Counted from the stretch's first letter, positions 7,533 to 16,660 are shown. The stretch: 58,763 bases of DNA from Pseudomonas sp. RIT-PI-AD (GCF_025642785.1 NZ_JANZKU010000027.1:1-58763), one strand, 5' to 3'. Numbers and translations are program-made. The notes: a model not told the origin generated them from the sequence alone.

Positions 7533-8201
7533 TCAGGCCGGGAGCGCCTCGCGTCGCGCGTGGTACAGGCTCACCGTACGGAATTCCGCCGGCTCGGCCA
7601 GATCCGGCCAGGTGCAGGCCTCCAGGCGATCCAGCCGGCGGTAGAGCGGGTGCTGGAAGTCGCGCACCCGCGAATCGGCCACCAGGGCCTGCCGGCCGCG
7701 GCTGAGGAAATGGTCCAGCAGGGGCAGGTTGGCGCGGTCGTAGAGCACGTCGGCCACCAGGATCAGGTCGAAGCGGTCGGCCTCGGCGAAGAAGTCGGCG
7801 GAGTAATCGAGGGTCACGCCGTTCAGCGCGGCGTTGGCCCGGCAGGCTTCGAGCGCCAGCGGGTCGAGGTCGCAGGCCACCACATGCGCCGCGCCGGCCT
7901 TGGCCGCGGCGATCGCCGCGACCCCGGAGCCGGCGCCGAAATCCAGGACACGTTTGCCACGCACCCACTCCGGACGCGCCGCCAGCCAGCGCGCCAGCAC
8001 CAGGCCGCTGGCCCAGCAGAAACACCAGTAGGGCGGTTCGTCGAGGATGCGCCGGGTTTCGTCGGGGCTGAATTCGCGGTCCATGTTCGCCGCGTCGATC
8101 AGCCACAGCGCCAGGTCCGTGCCCGGCAGGGTTTCCGCGACCAAGCGGGCGTCGCCGAGCAGTTCGTCCAGCGCCGCCCGCAGGGGAGCGGGTGCGGTCA
8201 A
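7533..8201 (-). CDS. Class I SAM-dependent methyltransferase (ETFB lysine methyltransferase/PrmA-like)
   Basis: The product is about 222 residues. SAM-binding motif I is [16 protein letters not shown], followed by an acidic loop [13 protein letters not shown] and the [10 protein letters not shown] post-motif. This pattern is shared with the methyltransferase-16/Nnt1 group that modifies lysines on proteins such as ETF beta; the true substrate is unknown. No good ATG exists. The TTG at 8201 is chosen because it overlaps the stop codon of the lipoprotein gene upstream (TTGA), implying coupled translation. The start is uncertain. Confidence 0.75.
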   Translation of the reverse strand: MTAPAPLRAALDELLGDARLVAETLPGTDLALWLIDAANMDREFSPDETRRILDEPPYWCFCWASGLVLARWLAARPEWVRGKRVLDFGAGSGVAAIAAAKAGAAHVVACDLDPLALEACRANAALNGVTLDYSADFFAEADRFDLILVADVLYDRANLPLLDHFLSRGRQALVADSRVRDFQHPLYRRLDRLEACTWPDLAEPAEFRTVSLYHARREALPA

Positions 8202-8635
8202 GGCGCGGCGTCCAGTTGCAGTTCGCCGAGGCTCTGGTTCTGCGCCTGGCGGATGGTCCGCGGTTGCAGGTGCTGGATCAGCAATCCCGACTGATTGACC
8301 CGGGCGCGCAGCTCGACGCGGGCATCGGCGGGGAACACCTCGGGGTTGAAGGTCAGGGCGAAGGGCAGCGGCTGGCCGGTGCCGGCGAGGGTCAGGTTGC
8401 CCAGCAGGCGCTGCGGGCGGTCGCGTTCGTCGATCACCAGCAGCGCCAGTTCCACTTCGCTGCCCGCCGGCGGAGTGGCCAGGCTGCCGCTCAGGGTGCG
8501 CAGGTTGGCCGGGGTGGCGGGGGCCGGTGCGGTCGGTTTGCTCACTGCCGGGACGGACTTGGACGGCGGCGGCTCGTGCACGCAGGAGGCCAGCAGGAAG
8601 GACGATAACAGCAGGCAGAGCAGACGCATCGACAT
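8198..8635 (-). CDS. YbaY-family lipoprotein
   Basis: About 145 residues with a lipoprotein signal ([14 protein letters not shown]; Cys near residue 17), a proline-rich linker and a YbaY-type beta-sandwich ([26 protein letters not shown], then [24 protein letters not shown]). These proteins are thought to be outer membrane lipoproteins of unknown role. Starts at 8635 (MSMRLL) and 8629 (MRLL) are both possible; neither has a strong ribosome site. The 3' end overlaps the methyltransferase start, so the two are probably co-transcribed. It is divergent from nrdR. Confidence 0.75.
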   Translation of the reverse strand: MSMRLLCLLLSSFLLASCVHEPPPSKSVPAVSKPTAPAPATPANLRTLSGSLATPPAGSEVELALLVIDERDRPQRLLGNLTLAGTGQPLPFALTFNPEVFPADARVELRARVNQSGLLIQHLQPRTIRQAQNQSLGELQLDAAP

Positions 8636-8751
8636 CGCAGGAAACCATCGCAAGGGGACCGGGTGCCGGCCTGTATACCGCAAAGCCCGTGGCTTGTCTT
8701 GCCGTCCCGATGCGCTACCATGGGCCCTCTTTTGCCTACCTGTCGACCCCC

Positions 8752-9216
8752 ATGCACTGTCCTTTCTGCGGCGCCAACGACACCAAGGTGATCGACTCGC
8801 GTCTGGTCGCCGAAGGCGAGCAGGTGCGCCGCCGGCGCGAATGCCTCGCCTGCGAAGAACGCTTCACCACTTTCGAGACCGCCGAACTGGTCATGCCGCG
8901 CATGATCAAGCAGGACGGCAGCCGCCAGCCGTTCGACGAGCAGAAGCTGCGCGCCGGCATGCAGCGCGCCCTGGAAAAGCGGCCGGTGAGCGTCGAGCGC
9001 CTGGAAGAAGCCATCGCCCACATCAAGCACAAGCTGCGCGCCACCGGCGAGCGGGAGATCAAGTCGCTGGTGCTCGGCGAGCTGGTGATGGTCGAGTTGC
9101 AGAAGCTCGACGAAGTCGCCTACATCCGTTTCGCCTCGGTCTATCGGCGCTTCCAGGACCTCAATGAGTTCCGCGAGGAAATCGAACGACTGGCCCGCGA
9201 GCCGGCCAAGGAATGA
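8752..9216 (+). CDS. nrdR: Transcriptional repressor NrdR
   Basis: 154 residues, the usual length. A zinc ribbon with CPFC (residues 3-6) and CLAC (31-34) is followed by an ATP-cone domain (about 49-139) containing the VIKQDG-like motif [12 protein letters not shown]. NrdR senses ATP/dATP and represses ribonucleotide reductase genes by binding paired NrdR boxes. The ATG is directly before HCPFC, as in the family. Its stop overlaps the ribD start (ATGA), as often seen in proteobacteria where nrdR heads the riboflavin operon. Confidence 0.96.
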   Translation: MHCPFCGANDTKVIDSRLVAEGEQVRRRRECLACEERFTTFETAELVMPRMIKQDGSRQPFDEQKLRAGMQRALEKRPVSVERLEEAIAHIKHKLRATGEREIKSLVLGELVMVELQKLDEVAYIRFASVYRRFQDLNEFREEIERLAREPAKE

Positions 9217-10328
9217 GCGCGAGCGATCAGGCCTACATGGCGCGGGCCCTGGAGCTGGCGCGCAAGGGCCTCTATTCCACCCATCCCAACCCCCGTGTCG
9301 GCTGCGTGATCGCCGCCGCCGGCGAGATCGTCGGCGAAGGCTGGCACGCCCGCGCCGGCGAGCCCCACGCCGAGGTCTACGCGTTGCGCCAGGCCGGCGC
9401 CAAGGCCCGCGGCGCCACCGCCTACGTCACCCTCGAACCCTGCAGCCACCATGGCCGCACGCCGCCTTGCGCGGACGCCTTGGTGGCCGCGGGCGTCGCC
9501 CGGGTGGTCGCGGCGATGCAGGACCCCAACCCCCAGGTCGCCGGACGTGGCCTGTTGCGCCTGGCCCAGGCCGGCATCGCGGTGCACAGCGGTGTCCTCG
9601 AGGACGAAGCGCGGGCCCTGAACGCGGGTTTCGTCAAGCGCATGGAGCAGGGCCTGCCGTTCGTCCGGGTCAAGCTGGCGATGAGCCTGGACGGGCGCAC
9701 CGCCATGGCCAGCGGCGAGAGCCAATGGATCACCGGCCCGGCGGCGCGCTCCGCGGTGCAGCGCCTGCGGGCCCGCGCCAGCCTGGTGCTCACCGGGGCG
9801 GACACGCTGCTGACGGACGACGCGCGCCTTACCGTGCGTCCCGACGAGCTGGGCCTGAACGCCGAGCTGACCGCCCTGTCGATGACCCGGCCGCCCTTGC
9901 GCCTGCTGGTCGACGGCCGCCTGCGGGTCCCGTTGAGCGCCGCCTTCTACCAGGCCGGTCCGGCCTGGGTGGCCACCTGCGCCGCCGCCTCGGCGCGGGA
10001 TCGCTTCCAGCTGGAGGGCCACGAGCTGCTGGCGATGCCGGGCAGCAACGGTCACGTCGACCTGCGCAAGCTACTCGCCGAGCTGGCCGCGCGGGGCATC
10101 AACGAGGTGCTGGTGGAGGCCGGGCCGCGCCTCGCCGGGGCCTTCGCCCGCCTCGGCCTGGTGGACGAATACCAGGTGTTCGTCGCCGCCAAGTTCCTTG
10201 GCTCCAGCGCCCGCCCGCTGCTCGACCTGCCGCTGGCGCGGATGGCCGAGGCGCGTCCGCTGAAGATCGTCGACATCCGCGCGGTGGGCGACGACTGGCG
10301 CATCGTCGCGACGCCGGCGACCGCCTAG
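9213..10328 (+). CDS. ribD: Bifunctional diaminohydroxyphosphoribosylaminopyrimidine deaminase / 5-amino-6-(5-phosphoribosylamino)uracil reductase
   Basis: 371 residues. The N-terminal deaminase has zinc ligands His52 (HAE, with catalytic Glu54), Cys77 (PCSHHG) and Cys86 (PPC). The C-terminal reductase domain starts near [12 protein letters not shown] and holds the substrate and NADPH motifs [12 protein letters not shown] and [13 protein letters not shown]. It carries out the second and third steps of riboflavin synthesis. Translation is coupled to nrdR by the ATGA overlap. About 200 bases later an FMN riboswitch begins, so ribD lies upstream of the control element that governs ribE. Confidence 0.97.
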   Translation: MSASDQAYMARALELARKGLYSTHPNPRVGCVIAAAGEIVGEGWHARAGEPHAEVYALRQAGAKARGATAYVTLEPCSHHGRTPPCADALVAAGVARVVAAMQDPNPQVAGRGLLRLAQAGIAVHSGVLEDEARALNAGFVKRMEQGLPFVRVKLAMSLDGRTAMASGESQWITGPAARSAVQRLRARASLVLTGADTLLTDDARLTVRPDELGLNAELTALSMTRPPLRLLVDGRLRVPLSAAFYQAGPAWVATCAAASARDRFQLEGHELLAMPGSNGHVDLRKLLAELAARGINEVLVEAGPRLAGAFARLGLVDEYQVFVAAKFLGSSARPLLDLPLARMAEARPLKIVDIRAVGDDWRIVATPATA

Positions 10329-10530
10329 CCCCCTGGCGAACGGCTTGGCCTGCCCGCGACCTCACGCGCCTCAGGGCGAACGGTCACCGCGTTTCCAGCG
10401 AATCCGCCCGCGCGCGCCGGGCGATGCCGGGTCCTGGCACCGACGCGGCGACCTTCCTCGGGGCTTTTTAGCGCTTTCGGCCCGGCGTCCATCTGTGTTA
10501 AAAAACCGACCGGTCCTTTCACGGGACCGA

Positions 10531-10680
10531 AAACGTTCTCAGGGCGGGGTGGAATTCCCCACCGGCGGTAATGGCCTCCAGGCCTAGCCCGCGAGCGCTT
10601 GGTACGGCCGCACGCCGCCCAAGGTCAGCAGATCCGGTGTGATTCCGGAGCCGACGGTTAGAGTCCGGATGAAGAGAGAG
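10531..10680 (+). ncRNA. FMN riboswitch (RFN element)
   Basis: The classic RFN blocks are present in order: CTCAGGGCGGGGTGGAATTCCCCACCGGCGGTAAT, then AGCCCGCGAG, GGTCAGCAGATCCGGTG, ATTCCGGAGCCGACGGTTAGAGTCCGGATG and GAAGAGAG. The two outer segments can pair to close the basal helix. Binding of FMN is expected to lower expression of the genes that follow. About 200 bases of leader separate it from ribE; these hold two perfect hairpins and a short ORF. Confidence 0.95.
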
Positions 10681-10701
10681 CGGGATGCCGAGCCGGCCGC
10701 C

Positions 10702-10760
10702 TTTCGCGCGTCCGCGAAAAATCCCTTTCGATCAGTCGCCCTGTTTTTCCCGAAAACAGG
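10702..10760 (+). promoter_or_regulatory. Expression platform of the FMN riboswitch: two perfect hairpins
   Basis: A 7-bp stem TTTCGCG/CGCGAAA (10702-10719, 4-base loop) is followed by an 8-bp stem CCTGTTTT/AAAACAGG (10740-10760, 5-base loop). The 3' arm of the second hairpin contains the AGG of the AGGAG ribosome site (10758-10762) that serves the ATG at 10771. Neither has a T-run, so control of translation seems more likely than termination. Confidence 0.5.
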
Positions 10761-10770
10761 AGTTTCCTAC

Positions 10771-10893
10771 ATGACACATTTCCCGATCCGGGCCGCCGCG
10801 CAGCGCACTCGCGCGCCGGTCGTCGATCGCTCCCGCCTGTCCCGTCCGCCGCGTGGCGCGGTCGCCGAGGAGGTCGCATGTTCACCGGCATAA
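10771..10893 (+). CDS. Possible 40-codon leader ORF between FMN riboswitch and ribE
   Basis: An ATG with AGGAG eight bases upstream opens a 40-codon frame (MTHFPIRAAAQRTRAPVVDR at the start). It is Arg/Pro/Ala rich and similar to no family I know. It runs past the ribE ATG at 10878 and stops at 10891-10893, so ribosomes ending here would be placed to start ribE. Its own ribosome site lies in a hairpin following the riboswitch. This suggests a translated leader that passes riboswitch control to ribE. No homologue is known to me, so it may be chance in GC-rich DNA. Confidence 0.4.
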   Translation: MTHFPIRAAAQRTRAPVVDRSRLSRPPRGAVAEEVACSPA

Positions 10894-11540
10894 TCGAGGC
10901 CATCGGCAGCGTCCGCGCGCTGACGCCCAAGGGCGGCGACGTACGCCTCTACGTGCACACCGGCAAGCTCGACCTGGGCGACGTCAAGCTCGGCGACAGC
11001 ATCGCGGTGAACGGCGTCTGCCTCACCGCGGTGGAATTGCCCGGCGACGGCTTCTGGGCCGATGTCAGCCGCGAGACGCTCAGCCACACCGCGCTGGCCG
11101 AGCTGAAGAGCGGCAGCCCGGTCAACCTGGAGAAGGCGCTGACGCCCAGCAGCCGCCTCGGCGGTCACCTGGTCAGCGGTCACGTCGACGGCGTCGGCGA
11201 GGTGCTGGCGCGGGAAGAAAACGCCCGCGCGGTGCAGTTCCGCATCCGCGCGCCGCGCGAGCTGGCCAAGTACATCGCGCTCAAGGGCTCGATCACCGTC
11301 GACGGCACCAGCCTGACGGTGAACGCGGTGAACGGCGCGGCGTTCGAGCTGACCATCGTCCCGCACACCCTCGCCGAAACCATCATGGCCGACTACCGCC
11401 CCGGACGCCGGGTGAACCTCGAAGTGGACCTGCTGGCCCGCTACCTGGAGCGCCTGCTGCTCGGCGACAAGGCCGCCGAGCCCGCTGCATCCACCCTCAG
11501 CGAAAGCTTCCTGGCCGAACACGGCTACCTGAAGAATTGA
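10878..11540 (+). CDS. ribE: Riboflavin synthase, alpha subunit
   Basis: 220 residues made of two similar lumazine-binding halves, as in all members. It begins with the canonical MFTGII, has the VNGVCLTAVEL motif and SHTALAELKSGSPVNLEKAL in the first half and the repeats GHVDGVGEVL and SLTVNAVNG in the second. It forms a trimer that turns two molecules of dimethyl-ribityllumazine into riboflavin. Often called ribC in Pseudomonas. The GAGGAGG ribosome site lies inside the overlapping leader ORF. ribBA begins 14 bases after its stop. Confidence 0.96.
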   Translation: MFTGIIEAIGSVRALTPKGGDVRLYVHTGKLDLGDVKLGDSIAVNGVCLTAVELPGDGFWADVSRETLSHTALAELKSGSPVNLEKALTPSSRLGGHLVSGHVDGVGEVLAREENARAVQFRIRAPRELAKYIALKGSITVDGTSLTVNAVNGAAFELTIVPHTLAETIMADYRPGRRVNLEVDLLARYLERLLLGDKAAEPAASTLSESFLAEHGYLKN

Positions 11541-11554
11541 AGGAAACGCCAACC

Positions 11555-12643
11555 ATGGCACTCAATACGATCGAAGAACTCGTCGAAGACATCCGCCTGG
11601 GCAAGATGGTCATCCTCATGGACGACGAGGACCGCGAGAACGAAGGCGACCTGATCATGGCCTCGGAATGCGTGCAGGCCGAGCACATCAACTTCATGGT
11701 CAAGTACGCCCGCGGCCTGGTCTGCATGCCGATGACCCGCGAGCGCTGCGAACTGCTCAAGCTGCCGCTGATGGCGCCGCGCAACGGGTCCGGCTTCGGC
11801 ACCAAGTTCACCGTCTCCATCGAGGCCGCCGAGGGCGTCACCACCGGCATTTCCGCGGCCGACCGGGCGCGTACCGTCCAGGCTGCCGCGGCGAAGGGGG
11901 CCAAGGCCGATGACATCGTCAGCCCCGGGCACATCTTCCCGCTGATGGCGCAGCCGGGCGGCGTGCTGGCCCGCGCCGGGCATACCGAAGCGGCCTGCGA
12001 CCTGGCCCGGATGGCGGGTTTCGAGCCGAGCGGGGTGATCTGCGAGGTGATGAACGACGACGGCAGCATGTCGCGCCGCGCCGAGCTGGAGGCCTTCGCC
12101 GAGCAGCACGGGATCAAGATCGGCACCATCGCCGACCTGATCCACTATCGGCTGATCCACGAGCGCACCGTGGAGCGCATCGCCGAGCAGCCGCTGGACA
12201 GCGAGGTCGGCCCCTTCACCCTGGTGAGCTACCGCGATTCGGTGGAAGGCGACGTGCACATGGCGCTGACCCTCGGCACCATCAGCCCGGAACAGCCGAC
12301 CCTGGTGCGGGTTCACAACATGGACCCGCTGCGCGACCTGCTGATGGTCCGCCAGCCCGGACGCTGGAGCCTGCGCGCGGCGATGGTCGAGGTGGCCAAG
12401 GCGGGCAGCGGCGTGGTGCTGCTGCTCGGGCATTCGCTGGACGGCAACGAGGTGCTGGCGCACCTGCGCGACGCCGGCGGCTGCGCGCCGAAGACGCCGA
12501 GCACCTACAGCACCGTGGGGGCCGGCTCGCAGATCCTGCGCGACCTCGGCGTGCGCAAGATGCGCCTGATGAGCTCGCCGATGAAGTTCAACGCGATATC
12601 CGGTTTCGACCTGGAGGTTGTAGAATACCTGCCCGCTGACTGA
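11555..12643 (+). CDS. ribBA: 3,4-dihydroxy-2-butanone-4-phosphate synthase with degenerate GTP cyclohydrolase II domain
   Basis: 362 residues. The N-terminal 200 are a complete DHBP synthase with [12 protein letters not shown] (24-34), HINFM, the GTGFS-like [14 protein letters not shown] and [14 protein letters not shown]. The C-terminal half (about 205-362) has the cyclohydrolase II fold but lacks the three zinc cysteines of the SECLTGD...RCDCG motif; the equivalent stretch reads [15 protein letters not shown]. It should therefore make only the four-carbon unit of riboflavin, while cyclohydrolase activity comes from the separate ribA at 16736. Such RibB-with-inactive-RibA-domain proteins are known in pseudomonads. 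Confidence 0.94.
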   Translation: MALNTIEELVEDIRLGKMVILMDDEDRENEGDLIMASECVQAEHINFMVKYARGLVCMPMTRERCELLKLPLMAPRNGSGFGTKFTVSIEAAEGVTTGISAADRARTVQAAAAKGAKADDIVSPGHIFPLMAQPGGVLARAGHTEAACDLARMAGFEPSGVICEVMNDDGSMSRRAELEAFAEQHGIKIGTIADLIHYRLIHERTVERIAEQPLDSEVGPFTLVSYRDSVEGDVHMALTLGTISPEQPTLVRVHNMDPLRDLLMVRQPGRWSLRAAMVEVAKAGSGVVLLLGHSLDGNEVLAHLRDAGGCAPKTPSTYSTVGAGSQILRDLGVRKMRLMSSPMKFNAISGFDLEVVEYLPAD

Positions 12644-12649
12644 TCCGCA

Positions 12650-12683
12650 GGGCGCCGCTTTCCGAACGGCGCCCTCGTTCTTT
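12650..12683 (+). terminator. Terminator-like hairpin between ribBA and ribH
   Basis: A perfect 8-bp stem GGGCGCCG/CGGCGCCC (12650-12657 with 12667-12674) is followed by TCGTTCTTT. It lies right after the ribBA stop and could end or attenuate the riboswitch-controlled transcript before ribH. Confidence 0.55.
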
Positions 12684-12703
12684 AAAGACACGAGAGTTCG
12701 TCC

Positions 12704-13180
12704 ATGACCCTGAAGACCATCGAAGGTACCTTCATCGCCCCCCAAGGCCGTTTCGCCCTGGTGGTCGGCCGCTTCAACAGCTTCGTCGTCGAAAGCCTGG
12801 TGAGCGGCGCCGTCGACGCCCTGGTGCGCCACGGTGTGAGCGAAAGCGACATCACCCTGATCCGCGCGCCGGGTGCCTTCGAGATTCCCCTGGTGACCCA
12901 GAAAGTCGCCCAGCGCGGCGAATACGCCGCCATCATCGCCCTCGGCGCGGTCATCCGCGGCGGCACCCCGCACTTCGAATACGTCGCCGGCGAATGCACC
13001 AAAGGCCTGGCCCAGGTGTCCATGGAGTTCGGCATCCCCGTCGCCTTCGGTGTACTGACCGTCGACTCCATCGAGCAGGCGATCGAACGTTCCGGCACCA
13101 AGGCTGGCAACAAGGGCGCCGAAGCCGCGCTTTCCGCTCTGGAAATGGTCAGCCTGCTGGCGGCCTTGGAGGCCAAGTGA
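12704..13180 (+). CDS. ribH: 6,7-dimethyl-8-ribityllumazine synthase
   Basis: 158 residues, standard length. Family motifs: VVGRFNSFV at the ribityl-pyrimidine site, [10 protein letters not shown], and [16 protein letters not shown] with the catalytic His90. It condenses the pyrimidine from RibD with the C4 unit from RibBA and forms a pentamer or icosahedral shell. The nusB GTG overlaps its stop, giving the conserved ribH-nusB pair. Confidence 0.97.
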   Translation: MTLKTIEGTFIAPQGRFALVVGRFNSFVVESLVSGAVDALVRHGVSESDITLIRAPGAFEIPLVTQKVAQRGEYAAIIALGAVIRGGTPHFEYVAGECTKGLAQVSMEFGIPVAFGVLTVDSIEQAIERSGTKAGNKGAEAALSALEMVSLLAALEAK

Positions 13181-13665
13181 GCTTCAACAGCGATATCGAT
13201 CACCCCGAGGAGCCCGCCGCCAAACCCAAGGGCAAGACCGCGGCGCGCCGCGCTGCCCGCAGCCTGGCGATGCAGGCGCTGTATCAATGGCAACTGGCCG
13301 GTCACTCGCTCAACGAGATCGAAGCGCAATTCCGCGTCGACAACGATTTCTCCAGCGTCGACGGCGCCTACTTCCGCGAAATCCTCCACGGCGTGGCGAC
13401 CCAGAAGACCGAGCTGGACGAGGCCATCGCGCCCTGCCTGGACCGCCCGCTGGACGAGCTCGATCCGGTCGAGCTGTCGATCCTGCGGCTGTCCACCTTC
13501 GAACTGCGCAGCCGGGTCGACGTGCCCTACCGCGTGGTGATCAACGAAGGTATCGAGCTGGCCAAGGTCTTCGGCGCCACCGACGGGCACAAGTTCGTCA
13601 ATGGCGTGCTGGACAAGCTGGCGCCCACCCTGCGGGCCGCCGAAGTCCGCGCCGGCCGCCGCTGA
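13177..13665 (+). CDS. nusB: Transcription antitermination factor NusB
   Basis: 162 residues. The NusB helical core starts at [19 protein letters not shown] and includes [25 protein letters not shown] and [30 protein letters not shown]. NusB binds boxA RNA with S10 (NusE) to prevent early termination in rRNA operons. The chosen start is the GTG whose last bases form the ribH stop (GTGA), giving translational coupling. An N-terminal charged extension of about 25 residues precedes the conserved core. Confidence 0.96.
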   Translation: MSFNSDIDHPEEPAAKPKGKTAARRAARSLAMQALYQWQLAGHSLNEIEAQFRVDNDFSSVDGAYFREILHGVATQKTELDEAIAPCLDRPLDELDPVELSILRLSTFELRSRVDVPYRVVINEGIELAKVFGATDGHKFVNGVLDKLAPTLRAAEVRAGRR

Positions 13666-13685
13666 CGGCGACAGGAGGGGCGGAG

Positions 13686-14654
13686 ATGACCGAGTTCGAG
13701 CTGATCCGCCGTTTCTTCGCCGAATCCCCCAGCGCGCGCCCGGCCCCGGGCGTCGCGCGCGGCATCGGCGACGATTGCGCGCTGCTGGCGCTGCCGGCCG
13801 GCGAGCAACTGGCGGTGTCCACCGACACCCTGGTCGCCGGCGTGCATTTCCCCTCGGCCTGCGACGGCTTCCTGCTCGGCCAGCGCGCCCTGGCGGTTGC
13901 CGCCAGCGATCTCGCCGCGATGGGCGCCGCGCCCCTCGGCTTCACCCTGGCGCTGACCCTGCCGGACGTCGATCCGGCCTGGCTGGAGGCCTTCGCCCAC
14001 GGGCTCGACCGCATGGCCTCGGCGTGCGGCCTGGCGCTGGTCGGCGGCGACACCACCCGCGGGCCCCTGAGTCTAACCCTTTCCGTCTTCGGTCGCGTAC
14101 CGACGGGCCAGGCCCTCTGCCGGGACGGCGCCGTCGCCGGCGACCTGCTCTGCGTCGGCGGCTCCCTGGGCGACGCCGCCGGTGCCTTGCCGCTGGTGCT
14201 GGGCGAACGCCAGGCCGACGCGCAGATCGCCGAGGCGCTGCTGGCGCGCTACTGGACACCGCAGCCGCAGTTAGCCCTGGGCCAGGCGCTGCGCGGTCGG
14301 GCCAGCGCGGCGCTGGACGTCTCCGACGGCCTGCTGGCCGACTGCGGCCACATCGCCAGCGCCTCGCGCCAGGCGCTGTACATCGAACTGGAACGCCTGC
14401 CGTTGTCCGCGCCCTTGCTGGCCTTCGCCGGCGTCGAGGGCGCGCGTCGCTGCGCCCTGGCCGGCGGCGACGATTACCGGCTGGCGTTCACCTTACCGCC
14501 GGCGCACTGGCCGGCACTGCAGGCGGCCTGGCCGGATCTGCGGGTCATCGGCCGCGTGGCCGCGGGCAACGGGGTCCATCTCCTGGATGCCGAAGGCCGC
14601 GAGCATGCGGTCCCGGTTCATGGCTACCAACACTTTGGGCATTCCCGTGACTGA
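13686..14654 (+). CDS. thiL: Thiamine-monophosphate kinase
   Basis: 322 residues with the AIR-synthase-like fold: MTEFELIRRFF at the start, GIGDDCALL binding Mg-ATP, STDTLVAGVHFP, LAASDLAAMGAAPLGFTLAL, VGGDTTRGPLSLTLSVFG and LDVSDGLLADCGHIA. It phosphorylates thiamine phosphate to thiamine diphosphate, the cofactor of Dxs encoded nearby. AGGAGGGGCGGAG precedes the ATG by a good distance. Its 3' end overlaps pgpA. Confidence 0.96.
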   Translation: MTEFELIRRFFAESPSARPAPGVARGIGDDCALLALPAGEQLAVSTDTLVAGVHFPSACDGFLLGQRALAVAASDLAAMGAAPLGFTLALTLPDVDPAWLEAFAHGLDRMASACGLALVGGDTTRGPLSLTLSVFGRVPTGQALCRDGAVAGDLLCVGGSLGDAAGALPLVLGERQADAQIAEALLARYWTPQPQLALGQALRGRASAALDVSDGLLADCGHIASASRQALYIELERLPLSAPLLAFAGVEGARRCALAGGDDYRLAFTLPPAHWPALQAAWPDLRVIGRVAAGNGVHLLDAEGREHAVPVHGYQHFGHSRD

Positions 14655-15162
14655 TCGTCCCGATTCAAATCCCGCCGGGCACGCACCGCCGTCGGTATGG
14701 CGTGATCCCTGGCATTTCCTCGCCTTCGGGTTCGGCTCCGGCACCCTGCCGAAGGCGCCGGGCACCTGGGGCTCGCTGGTGGCGCTGCCCTTCGTGCCGT
14801 TGTGGCAGATGCTGCCGGACTGGGGCTACTGGCTGATGCTGGGGTTGACCATGCTGTTCGGCTTCTGGCTGTGCGGGAAGGTCGCCGAAGACCTGGGCGT
14901 GCACGACCATGAAGGCATCGTCTGGGACGAGATGGTCGGCATGTGGATCACCCTCTGGCTGGTGCCGGAAGGCTGGCAATGGCTGGCGGTGGGTTTCCTG
15001 GTGTTCCGGGTGATGGATATCCTCAAGCCCTGGCCGATCCGCTGGATCGATCGCCACGTGCATGGCGGCGTGGGCATCATGCTCGACGACGTGCTGGCCG
15101 CCGTGTTCGCCTGGTTGATCATGCAGGGCATCGTCCGGGTCACGGCGATTTTCTGGTCCTGA
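14647..15162 (+). CDS. pgpA: Phosphatidylglycerophosphatase A
   Basis: About 171 residues. The conserved PgpA core includes FGFGSGTLPKAPGTWGSL, the acidic HDHEGIVWDEMVGMWITL motif and FRVMDILKPWPIRWIDR, with three to four membrane helices. It removes phosphate from phosphatidylglycerol phosphate in the inner membrane. The start is a choice between GTG at 14647 (TDRPD next, eight-base overlap with thiL) and ATG at 14620 (35-base overlap); I prefer the shorter form. thiL-pgpA adjacency is common in gamma-proteobacteria. Confidence 0.9.
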   Translation: MTDRPDSNPAGHAPPSVWRDPWHFLAFGFGSGTLPKAPGTWGSLVALPFVPLWQMLPDWGYWLMLGLTMLFGFWLCGKVAEDLGVHDHEGIVWDEMVGMWITLWLVPEGWQWLAVGFLVFRVMDILKPWPIRWIDRHVHGGVGIMLDDVLAAVFAWLIMQGIVRVTAIFWS

Positions 15163-15175
15163 GCGGGAGGCGAGC

Positions 15176-15928
15176 ATGCGCGCCTGGGTACTCTGTCTGC
15201 TGACACTCTGGCTGTTGCCGCTCCAGGCCGCGGAGCGCTTGCCCGAACGGGTACGCCTGGTCAGCGACGAATGGCCGGGGTACGCCGAACGCGACGGCAG
15301 CGGCCTGGCCTGGGAGATCATGCGGCTGGTCTTCGAGCCCGCCGGCATGCGCATCGACCACCGCACCGAGCCCTATACCCGCGGCGTCGGCCTAGTACAG
15401 CGCGGCGAGGCCGATGGCTGGCTGGGCTCCTACCGCGGCGAAGGCTTCGAGAAGGTCATCTATCCGCAGCGGACCTACGGGATCGACCCGGTCGCCGCCC
15501 TCGGCCTGGCGAGCGCCCCGGCGCCGGACCTGAGCGCGTTGAAGCGCTATCGGTTGGCCTGGATGCGCGGCTACGGCTACCAACGCTACCTGCCGGATGT
15601 CGGCGGCTACCAGGAAGTCCAGCGGCGCGTGGGCATCCTCGAGATGCTCGAGCGCGGCCGCGCCGACTACTACATCGACGCCCGTCCCGAGATACTCGAC
15701 ATGCTGGCGAAAAGCCCGGAGCCGCAGCGCTACCGCATCACCGACCTGCGCGGGATCCCGCTCTATCCGGGGTTCGCCGATACCGGGCTCGGCCGCGCGC
15801 TGGCCGCCCTTTACGACCGGCGCATGGAGGCGATCCTCGCCGACGGCAGCTTGCGCGCCTTGTATGCCCGCTGGAACCAGCCCTACCTCATCGATACCTA
15901 TTCGGAGCAAACCGATGCATCCCATTGA
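15176..15928 (+). CDS. Periplasmic substrate-binding-like protein (SBP family 3)
   Basis: 250 residues: signal peptide MRAWVLCLLTLWLLPLQAA, then a family 3 solute-binding fold with VRLVSDEWPGYAERDGSGLAWEIMRLVF near the start, a switch region (EADGWLGSYRGE) and GRADYYIDARPEILDMLAKSP in the second lobe. No permease or ATPase gene is near, so it may be a stand-alone sensor or scavenger. Its last 14 bases overlap the next gene, and both encode exported proteins of similar size. PAO1 has a similar gene after pgpA. Confidence 0.8.
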   Translation: MRAWVLCLLTLWLLPLQAAERLPERVRLVSDEWPGYAERDGSGLAWEIMRLVFEPAGMRIDHRTEPYTRGVGLVQRGEADGWLGSYRGEGFEKVIYPQRTYGIDPVAALGLASAPAPDLSALKRYRLAWMRGYGYQRYLPDVGGYQEVQRRVGILEMLERGRADYYIDARPEILDMLAKSPEPQRYRITDLRGIPLYPGFADTGLGRALAALYDRRMEAILADGSLRALYARWNQPYLIDTYSEQTDASH

Positions 15929-16571
15929 GCGGCTCGCCGCCGGTCTCTGCCTGCTGCTCAGCCTGAGCGGCTCCCTGTGCGCCGCCCCCCAGGTCCAGGT
16001 GGTCGGCCTGTTTCCCAACGCCGCGGTGCTCAACGTCGATGGCGTGCGCAAGCTGGTGAAAGTCGGCCAGGTCGGGCCGGGCGGGGTCCAGGTGGTCAGC
16101 GCCGACAGCCACGGCGCGATATTGCGGGTGGGCGGCACCGAGCAGCGCTATGAAATGACCCGCGAGTACAACCAGGCCGGCGGCGCCGCGCCGCTGCGGG
16201 CCCAGGTGAGCATCGCCAAGGGCGTCGGCGGGCATTTCTGGGTGGCCGGCTCGATCCAGTCGCAGCCGGTGCAGTTCCTGGTGGACACCGGCGCCACTTC
16301 GGTGGCGATGAACGAATCGCAGGCCCGGCGCCTGGGCATCGATTACCGGGTGAATGGCCGGCCGATGATGGTCAGCACCGCCAGCGGCACCGCCAAGGCC
16401 TGGCAGATCAGCCTCAACAGCGTGAAGATCGGTGCTATCGAGGTCCTGGGCGTGGACGCCGTGGTGCTGCAGGGCGACTCGCCCACCGAGGTGCTGCTGG
16501 GCATGAGTTACCTCAACCGGGTGCGCTGGCGCGAGGAGCAGGGCGCTCTGCTGTTGGAGTCGAAAATCTGA
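15915..16571 (+). CDS. Retropepsin-like aspartic protease (TIGR02281 type), exported
   Basis: 218 residues. A signal peptide (MHPIERLAAGLCLLLSLSGSLCAA) is followed by a small N-terminal domain of about 75 residues with VVGLFPNAAVLNVDG. The retropepsin domain then has the catalytic motif FLVDTGATSVAMNE (DTG near residue 119) and a closing LLGMSYLNRVRW. Such clan AA proteases act as dimers; this one should work in the periplasm. The ATG lies inside the end of the preceding gene, so the two are probably translated together. The substrate is not known. Confidence 0.85.
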   Translation: MHPIERLAAGLCLLLSLSGSLCAAPQVQVVGLFPNAAVLNVDGVRKLVKVGQVGPGGVQVVSADSHGAILRVGGTEQRYEMTREYNQAGGAAPLRAQVSIAKGVGGHFWVAGSIQSQPVQFLVDTGATSVAMNESQARRLGIDYRVNGRPMMVSTASGTAKAWQISLNSVKIGAIEVLGVDAVVLQGDSPTEVLLGMSYLNRVRWREEQGALLLESKI

Positions 16572-16660
16572 GCGACGGTATCCACCGCCGCTGACCGCGG
16601 ATCGAAGCCCGGGGCGTCGCGCCCATCGATGTTTTCGATCCTTGACCCCGGAAATTCGCG

